From: Trichoplax adhaerens | Taxonomy: Eukaryota; Placozoa; Uniplacotomia; Trichoplacea; Trichoplacidae | DNA: 64,000 nucleotides | NCBI RefSeq assembly: GCF_000150275.1 | Contig: NW_002060966.1 | Span: 200,415-264,414 of the forward strand | Direction: 5' to 3' | Part shown: piece after piece, positions 46,958 to 59,719 of the stretch | Position numbering within the stretch: the stretch's first letter is position 1 | Layout of the letters: each line of letters opens with the position of its first letter | Position numbers and translations under genes: made by a program | The notes under the pieces: model-generated | Databases searched by the model: none | What the model was told of the DNA's origin: nothing | Seen by the model: only the letters and a program-made list of their open reading frames with translations

Positions 46958-49789
46958 CCTCCGCTTGGACTGTGATCCTCTAATCAAATTTTATTTGTTG
47001 ACTATGGCGCTAATTTAATGCTTCATTAATCTGGCTACCGTTCATAAAAGTAATAATTGATATACGAAAATATCGACGCAAATTGGTAATACACTAATAA
47101 ATTTAATATTTGTTTTGTATTTTACTATTAGTTATTTGTGTTAACAGCTGCCTAAAATCTATTTACGTTCAATTCTAGTAAGTCTGCATATTCTAGATAA
47201 TATCAGTTAATAAGTACGCTGTCAATTAATTTACTGTAATTCTACAATTATTATTGATGAATTCTAATATCATTTCTTTATGCCCACTATTTTTTTTGGC
47301 TGGGCAATAAGATGCTTATTGTACAAAGATTGTCCCAATAATAAATTTGAGGAAATTTAATTTTAATTGCTTCACTAATTGTTTTAATTAGTTTATTATT
47401 GCATCAGCAATACAGATTACATAACAACCAATACTTAAAATATCACGAATAAGATAAAATAACAGCAAAGCCGAACTAAAAAGCGAAACTAAATATTATT
47501 ATTTCCGTAGAATTCTATATCTTCTATTAAAATATCGTTCTTCACGATTGATAATAAATATAATATGATTTTGACGCATTTTACACCCCAGTGCTGCTTT
47601 ATGAACTTGAAAATTAGCCGATGGTAAAAAAATTTATTAATCACGTTTAATTTTCGATTATAAGTATTTATGTAGTGATTCCTGATATTTGTTTGATATA
47701 TTACAGCTTACTACAGCAATGTTGTGATTAGATCTAATTATTAATGATATTCTGTTGATTTGTGCTTCAGCTTCAGCTGAACTTTTCATATTTAGCTTAT
47801 CATAAATATTAAGTGACATTTGTTAATAGCTTCATCAGGTTGTGTCAACTCATCCGAGAAATAATCTTTTATTTACATTAATTACAGCCGATGTAAAAAT
47901 CAAGGAGGATAACAGGGCTATATTGCAGAACTAATTATGAAATAATCCTTAATACTTTGCTAATGAAATCATTGATGTTATTTGTATCTGTCATTTTGGA
48001 TGTTCCTTTAGTTATAATTTTATTTAGTATTTGGAATTGTTTTCTCGCCTGAAAATCTAATTAACTTTATTCGATTTAATGCAAACTTTACTCTATAAAA
48101 ATTGAAATAGTTCAATGGGAGTTTTTTTGATGTAACGGTAGACATTATTGAACATTTTGATTGAGTAACGATGAGAAAGATATTAATCGAGGAAAATTTG
48201 TATACCTCAAATATTTCCTTCTAACAATTTCCCGTTTATCCACTCATAAACGAATTTAAAAGATAAGAACTTTAATATCAAGCTGCAAATTAGACAAATA
48301 ATTACTAGTCTGTCTTGAGAATTAAATGCAGTTTCATCTCTAACAGATCAGTACCTGAAAAGTTATCGGCTTTGATGATTTATATCATAAGTTTACAGAC
48401 CTTTATGCCGTCATACTTTTGTCCTAAAATGTTTTATATACTGTTTAGGAAGCAATATTAATGCAGCTATTTGGAATTAATTCGGAACAAAAGAAGTTAG
48501 TGCCCAATACATATAATATTAGATTTGATATTGTATGTTAATAAATTCTACAGTTGTATTCATGTATAATAGGCAGTGAATGCTGTATCTTAGATTTATG
48601 CCCCATTTTAATATCAATATAATATGAATGCTGTATCATAAATTAAATACAATTTTGATGTCAATGCAACATAATCACAAGTAGTTGACAAGTTTTTTAA
48701 AAGAAAGTTAGAGCTGTATTGCTGTATTTCCAATAGAAATGCGAAAAGCTCTCCAAATTCAAATTATTAATGAATATGTACTGAATATAGCCTGACTTTG
48801 CCCATAGCATCAGCAAGCTAATTTTGATCAGTTACGGTTAAATTGATGATTACCATATTGTATTAAATTGTATATTTGCTTATTTATAACTACACTATAA
48901 GGTATTGACGAGCGAATTATTAATTACTGTTCGTTAAATTATTGTTTGTTTAATTAATGATAGATCAATACTAGTGAAAGGACAGCATTGGTTTCAGATG
49001 GATTGACTTTTATTACCTTACCTTATATCGCCTCTGTTATATTAGAAATGATAATTTACTTACTAGACAATATCAAAATAAATATTAGTTATGTAATAGG
49101 CGATGAAATAACCCTAAGAATAATAATATTATTTTTTTTAAGGCTGCATTAATTCAGAAGTGAAGTAGATCAGTTTCCGTGTTTGAACGAAAATAAATTT
49201 AAATTAACAATCACGTTTTCTTTTCAGGACTGAGCTATTACAAATATTTTTTAACTAGCAACGGACATATTTGATTAAGTACAATATATACTACTTACAG
49301 ATTGTCTCCACCATAACTCTTCTTAACTATTTAATTTACTATAAATGGAACGTTTACTCGAAATATGAATTACTAATAGCGAATGTATAATACGTATATT
49401 AGGAAAATCCAAGTACAAATTCCAAGATACCGTAGGAGATAAAATGATTTCCATACTGCTTTGTATTCTAAATAGTAAGTAAAGGTATCCAAGTTACCCT
49501 CTCAACTGAAATGATAGCTAAGCTGAACAGCTAATTTCCATATTGGATAGAATAATGTATAAGTTATGAAATCTCTGATAATAGCGTTAAAATCAGTACG
49601 CGTATGTATACAAATATTTCCTACGTAGATTAACAGCGACATATATATGATTTATGAACAGCTTTAAAATTTCTTACAGGTTAGACCTATTCAAGTAAGT
49701 TAACGTAGTTACTTCATAACAACTTATAAAATTCATCCTAACTAGGTTATTACAGGTAAATAAGCAGATAAAGTATCACAAACACAGGA
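46958..49789. other. Gene-poor stretch
   Basis: AT-rich DNA with no supported gene. There is no clear repeat before the satellite-like array that begins near 49800. Confidence 0.45.
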
Positions 49790-49799
49790 TTCCATGAGC

Positions 49800-51390
49800 A
49801 AACTTTAATCCACAAATTGAAAAAATAAATTCATTACAGAATAGAGCATCTGTATGGAGGAGTAGAACTGAATCAGTACACTTTTATTAGTGGATCTATC
49901 GATAAACTCTATTCTGCTCTGTAAACAAGTAGATGAAATACAACGAGCACAGGACTGGACAAACATGACTTCATTGACAGATAAAAAAAAAAACAGTCCG
50001 TGTTACGGAACTACGTTTTCGATATTAAGGTTGTGTTGCAGTAGTTCTTCCATACTGATCATATGAACTATATTTTTTAACTTGTAATCATTTCTTATAG
50101 TACTTAAGCTAATAATATGGTTCGACTAAGTTACAATCTGTCATGTTTGTTATACTTTAGCTGCGTTGACCTACTTTGACTGGATTTCTGTTGTTCACTT
50201 GCTTTATGCTATCTTATTATAAGTCTAAGTATAAAAGCTAGTTATTGTTTGTTGTTTTTGTTTTTCTGTTTGTTATAGATTGCTAGTGAGAACTACTAAA
50301 ATAAAATCGAAACCTAGAGTAAGTTGTACTGTATTTTTTGCGATTGTTTTTTTGAGTCTACCTAGGAGGCTAGTTCTAGATAGTTTATGCCATTTAGACA
50401 ATTTTGACAGTCCATCACAGAATCGAGCATTTGCATGTATAGAATAGCATTCAATCTGTATACTTGTTGACTAGTGGATTTATTACTGAGCTATTCTGCT
50501 TAGTAAACAAGTAGGTAAAGTATCGTAAGCCCAGGATTGGACAAATATGACTTTACTTACGGATGGAAAAATTAGTCCATCACAGAATCGAACATCTACA
50601 TGTATAGAATAGGATTCAATCCCTCCACTTGTTGATTAGTGGATCAATTTCTGAACTATTCTGCTCAGTAAACAAGTAGGTGAAGTATTACTAGCCCAGG
50701 ATTGGACAAATATGACTTCAATTATGGAAAGAGAAATTAGTCTATCACACATTGATCATCTACATATATAGAATAGAGTTATAGCGAATCTACAGGTATT
50801 GAATAGGATTCAATCAGTATACTTATCTATTAGTGGATCGATCACTGAACTATTCTGCTCTGGAAGCAAGTAGATGGAAGTTCAACTAGCACAGGACTAG
50901 ACGAGCATGACTGTAATGCACCGATTGAGAAATAGGTCCAGTATAGAATTGAGCACCTGCATGTAGCAAGCTTAATATAGACATCGAGCATATACGTCTA
51001 AAGGAAACCATTTGTTAGTTAGGGGCCTAGAGGATGGAGAGTGAACTTAGAAATAGATCGGTTTGTATCTCCATATTTTTAGATTAGCTTATACGAGCGT
51101 AAAATTGCTATAAACTATAATAATATAAACCATTGATCTCAGTCCAGTTTGACTCATTTTATTGTGAGATATAGCCGTTGAACAGATTAAGATACAGACG
51201 ACTTTATTACACTAGAATAGACTATCAATCAGTACAATTGTTGACTAATGGATCTATCGCTGAACTATTTTGCTCCGCCAACACTACCAACATAGGATTT
51301 AGGATTTGGTGAGCACAGCTTGATTGACAGATTGAAAAAAAAATAAGTCCATTACCGACCGAATTCAGTATCTGTATCGATAGAAGAAGA
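49800..51390. repeat. Satellite-like array of diverged units of about 165-195 bp
   Basis: Five units recur, recognised by CAGAATAGAGCAT or CAGAATCGAGCAT, then CAGTA...CTTGTT, then AGTGGATC, CTATTCTGCTC, AAACAAGTAG and GCACAGGACTGGACAAACAT-like blocks. The AGTGGAT word lies near 49889, 50473, 50638, 50832 and 51247 (variant). The middle units are head to tail, while the outer two are separated by unrelated DNA. Each unit also contains a short internal inverted pair (AGAATAG/CTATTCT). It is non-coding. Open frames at 51225-51592 fall at its edge and look spurious. Confidence 0.8.
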
Positions 51391-51714
51391 CTAAGATGGA
51401 CTGCTAGAAATGCATCCATATCGAGCAGACCCGAACCTTGCACGACCACTTTCTATCAAGTTCTTGCAAGATTTGGCTAAAACTGTGACTATGATTGAAC
51501 CGAAATTGACTTCCTCTGATAGGCAGTGTTGGTTATTGGTGATGCTAGTTGTTGGCTTGGGTTCTAGCCCTTGCTTACAGCCTGTTATTTAACTTCGGTT
51601 GTACTTTTGTTTTTAAATTCTTGGATTATTTAACCCAAGTTATAACATACAACCTGGCAGATCCAACACTGCTAACGCTGATAGCTTATGTTATAGGACA
51701 GACCATGGATGGAC

Positions 51715-51786
51715 ACTGAATACTGAGTACTGAGTACCAGTACAGTACAGTGTACTGTACTGTACTGACTGTACTGTACTGTACTT
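51715..51786. repeat. Simple repeat of GTACT/TACTG words
   Basis: TACTGAGTACTGAGTACC and then a run of GTACTGTACTGTACT. The sequence is self-complementary and can form hairpins. Confidence 0.85.
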
Positions 51787-52009
51787 GCGTAAACTAATTC
51801 GAATCAGAGTACTGTAAGGTGCCCTAAAATCACAAGAATGAATCAAAATGTAATAAAATTTATACAAATATAAAGCTGAATAACTTGGCTTATTAATTTA
51901 CTTAATAAAAATGAACTTAATGGAATAACTTTTATGTAATATTGTATTAAATTCCGAATTTTCTACAGTACTAAGTAAAAAACGTGGTTATCTAACCATC
52001 GCTCCTCCC

Positions 52010-52245
52010 AGAGTACAGTATAGGCTGTATGGTATGGTATGGTACAGTACAGTACTGAACAGTCAAAGTGTCTAGTTTGTACTGTAGTGCCCAATTCATT
52101 GTCAGGTGACTCCATAGTGTACAAGTGTACACTGTACATTCTACATTGTCTGCCATGTTATACAGTCGGACAGACGATGGACGGAGTCACCTGACTGTCA
52201 ATGCCATAGCGTACTGTACCGTACAGTGTACAGTGTACACTTGTT
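52010..52245. repeat. GTAC-rich inverted-repeat region
   Basis: GTCAGGTGACTCC (near 52101) is repeated inverted as GGAGTCACCTGAC (near 52183). ACAAGTGTACACTGTACA (near 52121) is repeated inverted as TGTACAGTGTACACTTGT (near 52224). The arms alternate (A, B, A', B'). The element may be a MITE-like or foldback remnant just upstream of the LIAS unit. Confidence 0.7.
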
Positions 52246-52395
52246 CGAGTTCGAACTGGTTGGTCAAGGAAGATTCTTTATCATACTCCCTCTACTAGCA
52301 ACGACTGCACTTTCAGTAGGGTAACAGTCGTATCTAGAATGAATTGGTGTCTCTTGCCTGCAGTCATCTTGTACGTACAGTACATTGCATTGAAG

Positions 52396-52407
52396 CCAAT
52401 GACGTCA
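52396..52407 (+). promoter_or_regulatory. Adjacent CCAAT box and CRE (CCAATGACGTCA)
   Basis: A perfect cAMP-response-type palindrome TGACGTCA overlaps a CCAAT box about 480 bp upstream of the LIAS start codon, in a stretch richer in GC than its flanks. It is a plausible promoter element for LIAS or for a divergent transcript. No start site can be fixed. Confidence 0.35.
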
Positions 52408-52739
52408 TAAATGGATGAAATTGTGCTTCATACAATACCTTACGGTACAATAGACAGTATCAACAACGCCACCAGTAAGTGATTTGGCTGGCTGGATGGT
52501 CCACTACCAATCTTGTTTTGAAATCATTTCTTCCTCATTACCCATTCTAACCAACATCGACTGCAGAAGCAGAGGGAAAGTTGGCTGGCAATTGAAATCA
52601 AGTCAAGGGAAAATCGCCTGTCTATTTTCACTTCTATTGCATGACATTGAAATACAACAGGATCGATCGAAAGGATTGTTCATTACTAGGAAGAATTACC
52701 AGTACAGTCTGGCAGATTCATCGTTTGATGGTCAATCAA

Positions 52740-55700
52740 GAGTGTCGTTGCCTCGATTCTTGTTATGGCTGGCCTACAAACGACTTCCCAATGGATTTGT
52801 AGACCATTTTTAAGGGTATTTTATGCAATAAGTGCATGCTAGCGTACTGTATTCGTGATGGGGTGTATCCACTAATTATTATTTTTATGTACAAGTCTTT
52901 GAAACGGATGCCATCGACTGTCGCTTCGATTCGTGATTACAGTAATATACCAAAGAGTAAGAGAGAAGAGATTGCCAATGGGCCTGGTTTAGAAGATTTT
53001 ATTGTCAAATCTCCTAGTGAAATCAAGAAAGAAGAGTATTTTGCTAAACGTAGACGGTAAACTATCATAATTCATCAATGTCAAATGAATGAGGAATGAC
53101 ACTATTCATATTGAGATATCCACACGTTATAGACGAAATCATCTGTAGTTGATCTAATTTTACCATGTCATGGATAGATACGCTGTTAATCTTACTCAAT
53201 GAAATCGTCTTGAAGCCTCTCTTAATACTGTACACTATTCATATACTATTCGAAATCGTCTTAGTTGATCCAATTTTGCCACATCATGGATAGATACGAT
53301 GTCAATCTTACTCAATGAAATCGTCTTGAAGCCTGTCTTAATACTCTATTCATATACTATTCGAACTCGCCTTTAGTTGATCCAATTTTGCCACATCATC
53401 GATAGATTCGCTGTTAATGTTATTCAATGAAATCGGCTTGAAGCTTCTCTTAATACTCTATTCATATACTATTCTAATTTCAGCCTTCCTTTACCGCCGT
53501 GGCTTAAAACGACGATACCTACGTCCAATAGTTATAACAAGCTAAACAAAGATTTAAGAAACTTAAAATTACATACGGTACGTATGCATTGGACCATGTT
53601 TGTAATTATACTTTCTACAGTCTTCTCGCATAATCAATTGGTTGTTGGACAGTAGTGAAATGCCTCTGTAATGATTAATCATCATCGCTAGCAATAGCTC
53701 GCTTGAAGTTGACTCTTCTACTCCCTTGGATAGCAGAGAACTTTTCATAACCAATTTAATAGCTGCATTGTCTATTCTATTCAGTCATTTGTAAAAATTT
53801 TTTCCTGTAGTCCAACACCGCCATGATGATCATGTTAGCCATTTTAACCATTATTTTTAATAGTATCAAAGCTAACATCAGTAGTGTATGATTTGTTAAT
53901 TAATAGGTTTGCGAAGAAGCAAGATGTCCGAACATAGGTGAATGCTGGGGTGGTGAATCTGGAACTGCTACTGCAACAATCATGGTAAGTCACGACTAAA
54001 TAGGATTACCCTTGAAATCGGTTCTTGATATTGTTTTTTTGTATACCCTGTGTATGAATAGGTTCTAGGCGATACATGTACACGTGGTTGTCGATTTTGT
54101 TCCGTTAAAACAGCACGTAAACCTCCTCCACCTGATCCTGATGAGCCTGTTAACACGGCTATAGCTCTAGCACAATGGGGTCTTGATTATGTAGTCTTAA
54201 CTTCTGTAGATAGAGATGGTATGCTTACGATCTTATAGCATGATGCTACCACTGCTATAGCATAGGATTGGTAGCCTAGAAATGAAATTTATAAATTTAT
54301 TTTTCTATATGGTGGCAGATCTTTCTGATGGTGGATCCAACCATTTCGCTGAAACTGTGAAAGAAATTAAGAAACGGTATTCATTGCTATCGATGGACAC
54401 AGTAGATTATATAGAATTCATTTATAATATAGAACGACGTGATTTCTTTCATCCCCAACAATTTTAATATTATTTTCCCTTGATCTAGCAATTTATCGAT
54501 GCTGGTTGAAACTTTAACACCTGATTTCCGAGGGGATAAAGCAGCTATTGCTACAGTTGTCAATGCGGGAGTAGATGTTTATGCACATAATGTTGAAACT
54601 GTAAAGAATCTTCAATGGTATGTCACTCCTATGCTTTCACTCCTAAGCTTTCATGACTTGGAAATAGATTGTTGATTGTTGATGATACATCTGCAATTAT
54701 ATCTCCAATTGATAGGCTAGTACGTGATCCACGCGCAAATTATGAACAATCTCTTGAAGTTTTGAGTTACGCAAAAATCGTTAATCCCAATCTTGTTACT
54801 AAAACGTCCATAATGTTGGGTTTGGGAGAGACTGATGAATCAATACTCCAAACCATGAAAGGTTACCCTATAGAAGAGAAATTTGTCCTTGTCTTAGTAT
54901 AGAGAAATTAAATCATTTATCTTATCGATAGATTTAAGAAGTATCGATGTCGATTGTATCACCCTTGGCCAGTATATGCAGCCTACAAGATATCATATTA
55001 AAGTATTGAATAGTCTCGATAAAGACTTGAATTCATTTTGAAAATGTGATCTTTTAACAAAATGCAACATCTCTATTAAACATTATTATCATGTCATGGA
55101 TCGTAGGTTAAGGAATACGTTACACCTGCCAAATTTCAGCATTGGGAAAAAGTTGGTAACGAACTAGGTTTTGCCTATACTGCTAGCGGCCCTTTAGTAC
55201 GGTCATCTTACAAAGCAGGTAACAATAATGGTTCTATAGCAGTTTAAAATGACAACATGGTAGCATATAATAGCCAGTTCATTGCTACGTTTGCTCCTTC
55301 CTATATCCTTACTATACTCTATTTGTCTACATAATTTCCTGCCGAAATGCAACGCATAGCCTGCGCTGAATAGCAAATACTGTTCACTGATACCCTTTCA
55401 TCTATTTTACATCGCTACTGTAGGTGAATTCTATCTGAAAAACCTTGTTCATAAAAGAAATAAGACCAATGGATCTGACTAATTAACCACTTGTAGAAAG
55501 AAAAATGAACATCTTATGATGTTCAATGACGTAATCAGCTAAGCGCATGAAGTTTAGTTTATTAATAGTATAAAATCCGCTATAATGCTATCTATAGACT
55601 GGTTATTGTGCAATAGATACTGATATAAAGTGGAGCTATAAGAGAGTTGCTTTGTAAAACTTTGCATCATTTCCTTCCGTATGGTGATATAAATATGCAT

Positions 55701-56320
55701 GCCATACTATTACACTGAATTATTAATTATTATTATTTTACTAAAATCACAATTTGATAATTTATAAGCTCTATCAAGTATTGCCTAGGTGATTCTGCTA
55801 TACGCGTACATATACTATTATTTTGAATGCTAAGAAATATATCATAATTTATAAATAAAAGGTAAAGATAAATTATGATCAAACTTGGTGTAGTGCCGCG
55901 TAAATTTTAAGATTCCTCCAGTATTAACTAGCTAAGTCATACTCTAGTTATAAGTCCTAAGTACTATAGAAAGCAAGGGCAATCTTAGCAAATTGATCAA
56001 ATATAAGTGAAGTGAAGTAAAAGAGATCTTACACTTAGTTATAAACATAACCAATTTAAAATTGTCAGTAGAAATTAATTTACAATTAGTATCAATTATC
56101 TCTTTTTCATTGAGTATTAGGTAATACGTATAGATCATTTATGCAATGCTCATGTCATTGATCAATCATGTTATTTGTGTTTGCTCATAATACTGTTATA
56201 AACCTCCTTGCTTCGTCTGTAACAGATTACAATTAACTCTATTATGTAATTAGCATTTGTATCCATTGAGACATAAAGCATTCTATGTATTTTAGATAGC
56301 TAGTTAGCTCAAGCTTTTTC
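52740..56320 (+). repeat. Segmental duplication, unit 1 (carries intact LIAS)
   Basis: Similarity to unit 2 (58045-61250) begins near CCTCGATTCTTG...ATGGC at 52749 and covers every LIAS exon and parts of the introns. It continues past the stop codon (GTAATCAGCTAAGCGCAT, ATACTGATATAAAGT, TGAATGCTAAGAAAT) and ends near the shared GCTTCGTCTGTA...GTAATTAGCATTTG block at 56211-56255. The units are in direct orientation. Confidence 0.85.
52887..55482 (+). CDS. LIAS: Lipoyl synthase, mitochondrial (ten exons, 357 aa)
   Basis: The exons are 52887-53056, 53484-53577, 53907-53984, 54062-54218, 54319-54376, 54489-54617, 54716-54861, 54932-55002, 55107-55218 and 55424-55482. They join in one frame of 358 codons including the stop, which matches the usual length. 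The enzyme is a radical-SAM protein that inserts two sulfurs into octanoyl groups to make lipoate for 2-oxoacid dehydrogenases and the glycine cleavage system. The start has a basic leader ([10 protein letters not shown]) fit for mitochondrial import. The auxiliary FeS motif is [13 protein letters not shown] (C90, C95, C101), the radical-SAM motif is CTRGCRFC (C120, C124, C127), and RSSY at 333-336 is the conserved C-terminal serine motif. All introns are GT-AG. The donor after exon 7 (GTTACC) is weak. A decayed duplicate lies at 58209-59719. Confidence 0.95.
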
Positions 56321-56362
56321 ATACAAAAAAAGGACAAAATAATTTTTACTCCACGTTTATTC

Positions 56363-57480
56363 TTTTAGTTTTTTTTCTGTAGTCTATGGATTATACTGTA
56401 TATTAACATTTACAGTAGGTATTTACTGTATAGGCATGGACTACTGTAACTGTGCTAGTTTTCTTCTCATAATCGAAGATACACGTTGTAGCTAGAGAGA
56501 TTTGCAAGGAGCAATACGTCGCACTGTACAGTAGGTCCTTCTCGTTCCCCGTACGTTGATGAAACTACTTCTGCGATACTACAGAAGCAATATACCTGGA
56601 TCGACGATGTGACCAATAGGCCAACTCGAATAACGTCGAGTAAAAATAATTTTATCCCTTTTTTGTATTTAGGTATATCATAGACTACGTTAAGAAGACC
56701 TTTTTTTAGTCTTCTCGACGTAGCCCATGGTTTATATACAGTATGTTAACCCATAATTTTTTTCCATTTTTTGTATCTAGGTATATCATGAACTACATTA
56801 AGAGGGCATTCTTTTAGTCTTCTTGATGTACGAGTAGTCCGTGGTTTATATACTGTATGTTAACCCATAATTCTGTCTCTTTATTGTATTTGGGTATATC
56901 ATAGACTACGTCAAGAAGACCTTTTAGTCTTCTTGATACACGAGTAGTCCATGGTTTATTTACAGTATGTTAACCCATAATTCTGTCCCTTTTTTGTATC
57001 TAGGTATATCATGAACTACGTCAAGAAGACGTTCTTTTAGTCTTCTTTATACGCGAGTAGTCCATGGTTTATATACTGTATGTTAACCCATAATTCTGTC
57101 CCTTTTTTGTATCTAGGTATATCATGGACTATGTCAAGAAGACGTTCCTTTAGTCTTCTTGATATACTAGTAGTCCATGGCTTACATTAGTTAACCCATA
57201 ATTTTGTCCCTTTTTTGTATCTAGGTATATCATGGACTACGTCAAGAAGACCTTTTTAAAGCCTCTTTGGCGTAGTCAATGGTTTATAAATCTTCACCCA
57301 TAATTTTGTCACTTTTTGTATTTAGGTATATTATGGACTACGTCAAGAAGACGTTCTTTTAGTTTTCTTGGCGTAGTCCATGCTTTATATACAGTATGCT
57401 AACCCATAATTTTGTCCCTTTTTTGGAAGACCTTCTTTTAGTCTTCTTGGCGTAATCCATAGTTTATATAAGTTAACCCA
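56363..57480. repeat. Minisatellite of about 110-bp units, each with an internal inverted repeat
   Basis: Seven units start with GTATATCAT or a variant near 56673, 56781, 56894, 57004, 57117, 57225 and 57326 (periods 101-113 bp). A degenerate half unit precedes them near 56363-56410 and a truncated unit ends near 57480. Each unit has the order GTATATCATGGACTACG, TCAAGAAGAC, a short T-rich loop, GTCTTCTTG, CGTAGTCCATGG, TTTATATACAGTATG and TTAACCCATAATT. The two arms can pair for about 18-20 bp. The array separates the two LIAS units. It is non-coding. Confidence 0.9.
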
Positions 57481-57856
57481 TATTCATATTATATACAGTA
57501 AAAGTATGCACTACTCCTTGTCTTTGTCATTGTCCACAATAGAGAGAGATTTTGATTGGTTGGGCAAGTGCATACGTCATCGTTTGCAATGGCGTTGGAC
57601 GTCCAACTTGCGATAAGGAGAGAATGAAAGTTGGAAAAAATGGCCGATTGTCATGGAGACGATGAAGAATTTTCCCCCAATTCTTCATCTAAATATTAGT
57701 ACTCTCGTTTCGTCATCTCCAGTTCAAAATGGCGTTGTCTGTCTCTAAATTGTCAACCAAATAAATGGAGAGTGTAACTAACGTTCAACGAAACGAACGC
57801 ATTGCCCGCCCTATTCTAACGCAGCGGTCAATCACTAGCAGGTGGAAATACCTGCA

Positions 57857-57910
57857 ATGAATGGCGATCACCTTGGAACGAGCAGCCGAGCAAGACTAAG
57901 CAAGAAGGCG
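57857..57910 (+). other. Possible first exon in a GC-richer island
   Basis: An ATG opens 18 codons (MNGDHLGTSSRARLSKKA) that run straight into GTGAGTTG, a good splice donor. The stretch 57530-57930 is richer in GC and CpG than its surroundings and carries several ATGGCG contexts, as at a promoter or 5' leader. No downstream partner exon was found except the LIAS pseudogene, so this may be a relic promoter or a chance ORF. Confidence 0.25.
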
Positions 57911-58208
57911 GTGAGTTGCTAGGCGTAACGAGTAATCCATCACCTTGTGTATGTGATACTGTGCTATCCTATTCTTTTGGGCGGCGTTGATTTTGGAAAA
58001 TTATTTCCTCGCAAAGCAAAGGCAATTCGTTGGTTGTTATCCAAAGACGGTTACTGCCTCGATTCTTGCTATGGCCGACCTACAGATCATTTCACCATGG
58101 ACTTACTGACCGTTTCCACAGGTAATCCAGAGACAGATTGAATGTGGCCATCAATACTTGCTCGCCGGTAGATATCACCCAATATCAACAGACTAATTGT
58201 TCTTTTTG

Positions 58209-59719
58209 ACACCCAAGGCTTTGAAATGGATGCCATCCGCTGGCGTTCTCCATCGTTATTACGGTAATCTACCAAAGAAGAAGATACAAGAGATTGCCAA
58301 TGGGCCTGCTTTACAAGATTTTATCGTCAAATCTCCCAATCAAATCAAGAAAGTTGATTTTTTTGCTAAACGTAGATAGTAAGCCATCTTTTGCTACTTA
58401 TATTCTACCAAGGAGAAATCCAATGATTCTTGCCACATTTGTCCGCAATGAAGGCGTATTCTATCACCTGCAATGGATTCAATCTTGCAAAATACGACTG
58501 ATTTTATAACTACACTTAACCTTTACTTCGCCAACTATTCTAATCATAGCCTTCCTTTACCACCGTGGATTAGAAAGCCGACGATACCTACGCCCCAAAG
58601 TTATAACAAGTTAAAGAATGATTTAAGAAGTTTAAATTTAAACACGGTACATCTATAGTCATCTTCCCATTAATGACTCTTCTACTCCTTTTGATGGCCA
58701 ATTCTATTAAGTCATCCACGTCAATTTATTCCTGGTATAGAACGTATCTATGTTAGTCGTTTGAACCTGCATTTTCAATACTATCGAAGCTAACATTAGT
58801 AATGATGGTTCTTGAATGGATAGGTTTGTGAAGCAGCATAATGCCCAAACATCAGTGAATGTTGGGGAGGTGAATCTGGGTCTGCTACCGCATCAATCTT
58901 GGTAAGGCTTGGCCAAATTCGACTGAATTTAAAATCGACATTTCAAATTAGTTTTTTAAATCAATCCATAGATTCTAGGTGATACTTGTACTCGTGTTGT
59001 CGATATTGTTGTCGATATTGCTCCGTTAAAACAGTACTTTCATGTCCGATGCCTGACCCTGATGAACCTATCAATACGGCGATAGCGCTTGCAAAATGGG
59101 GCCTTGACTGTGTCGTCTTAACTTCTGTGAATAGAGATGGTATGCATACTACCTTTAAACTGGATAGAAACGATCTAGTAGAATAGGATGGCTAACATTT
59201 TAAATGATATTTATTCTAAATACTGACAGATCTTCTTGATGGTGGATCCAGCCATTTCGCCAAAATTGTTCGAGAAATTAAGAAACGGTATTCATGGCTA
59301 TAGAAAGAAACACAGTTGATCATATATCGATGATTTATTGACAATACACAACTATCTGATATCATTAAACACAAGCAATTTAAATTATTGCCCATTAATT
59401 CAGTAAGTTATTAATGTTGGTTGAAACATTAACACCTGATTTCCAAGAAAATAAAGATGCCATTGCTGCGGTGGTCAATGGAAGGGTAGATGTTTATTCA
59501 CATAATGTTGTAACCGTAAAGAATCTTCAACGGTATGATCACGATAAAATAAATTGTAGATTGTTGAATGCAGGTCTCTGCAATGAATGAATTATATATG
59601 ATTGCTGCCGCAAAAGCTAATAACTGACGCCCTTTTATCTATTTTATATCGCTACTTTAGGTGAACTCTATCTGAAATACTTGGTTCATAAAAGAAATAC
59701 AACCAATAAATCTGATTAA
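58209..59719 (+). pseudogene. LIAS (pseudogene): LIAS pseudogene (unprocessed tandem copy)
   Basis: The exon remnants are 58209-58378, 58550-58646, 58824-58901, 58972-59139, 59230-59287, 59404-59532 and 59661-59719, matching exons 1-6 and 10 of LIAS, with introns kept at the same places. The start ATG is ACA at 58209. Exon 3 has TAA at 58839 in place of Arg (VCEAA*CPN). Exon 4 carries an 11-bp net gain from a 12-bp tandem duplication (TTGTCGATATTG twice), which destroys the CxxxCxxC radical-SAM motif. Exons 7-9 are gone. The remaining 128 bp between exons 6 and 10 match the start of intron 6 and the end of intron 9, so one deletion removed them. Joining exon 6 to 10 would give an immediate TGA. 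It cannot make the enzyme. Confidence 0.93.

Noticed and set aside
51225-51592. Overlapping plus and minus ORFs at the end of the satellite-like array
   Set aside because: They run through repeat units on both strands and show no domain or splice context.
52484-52813. 109-codon ORF just upstream of LIAS
   Set aside because: It begins only at TTG (an ATG four codons on), has no domain, overlaps the likely promoter, and the homologous DNA in unit 2 does not preserve the frame.
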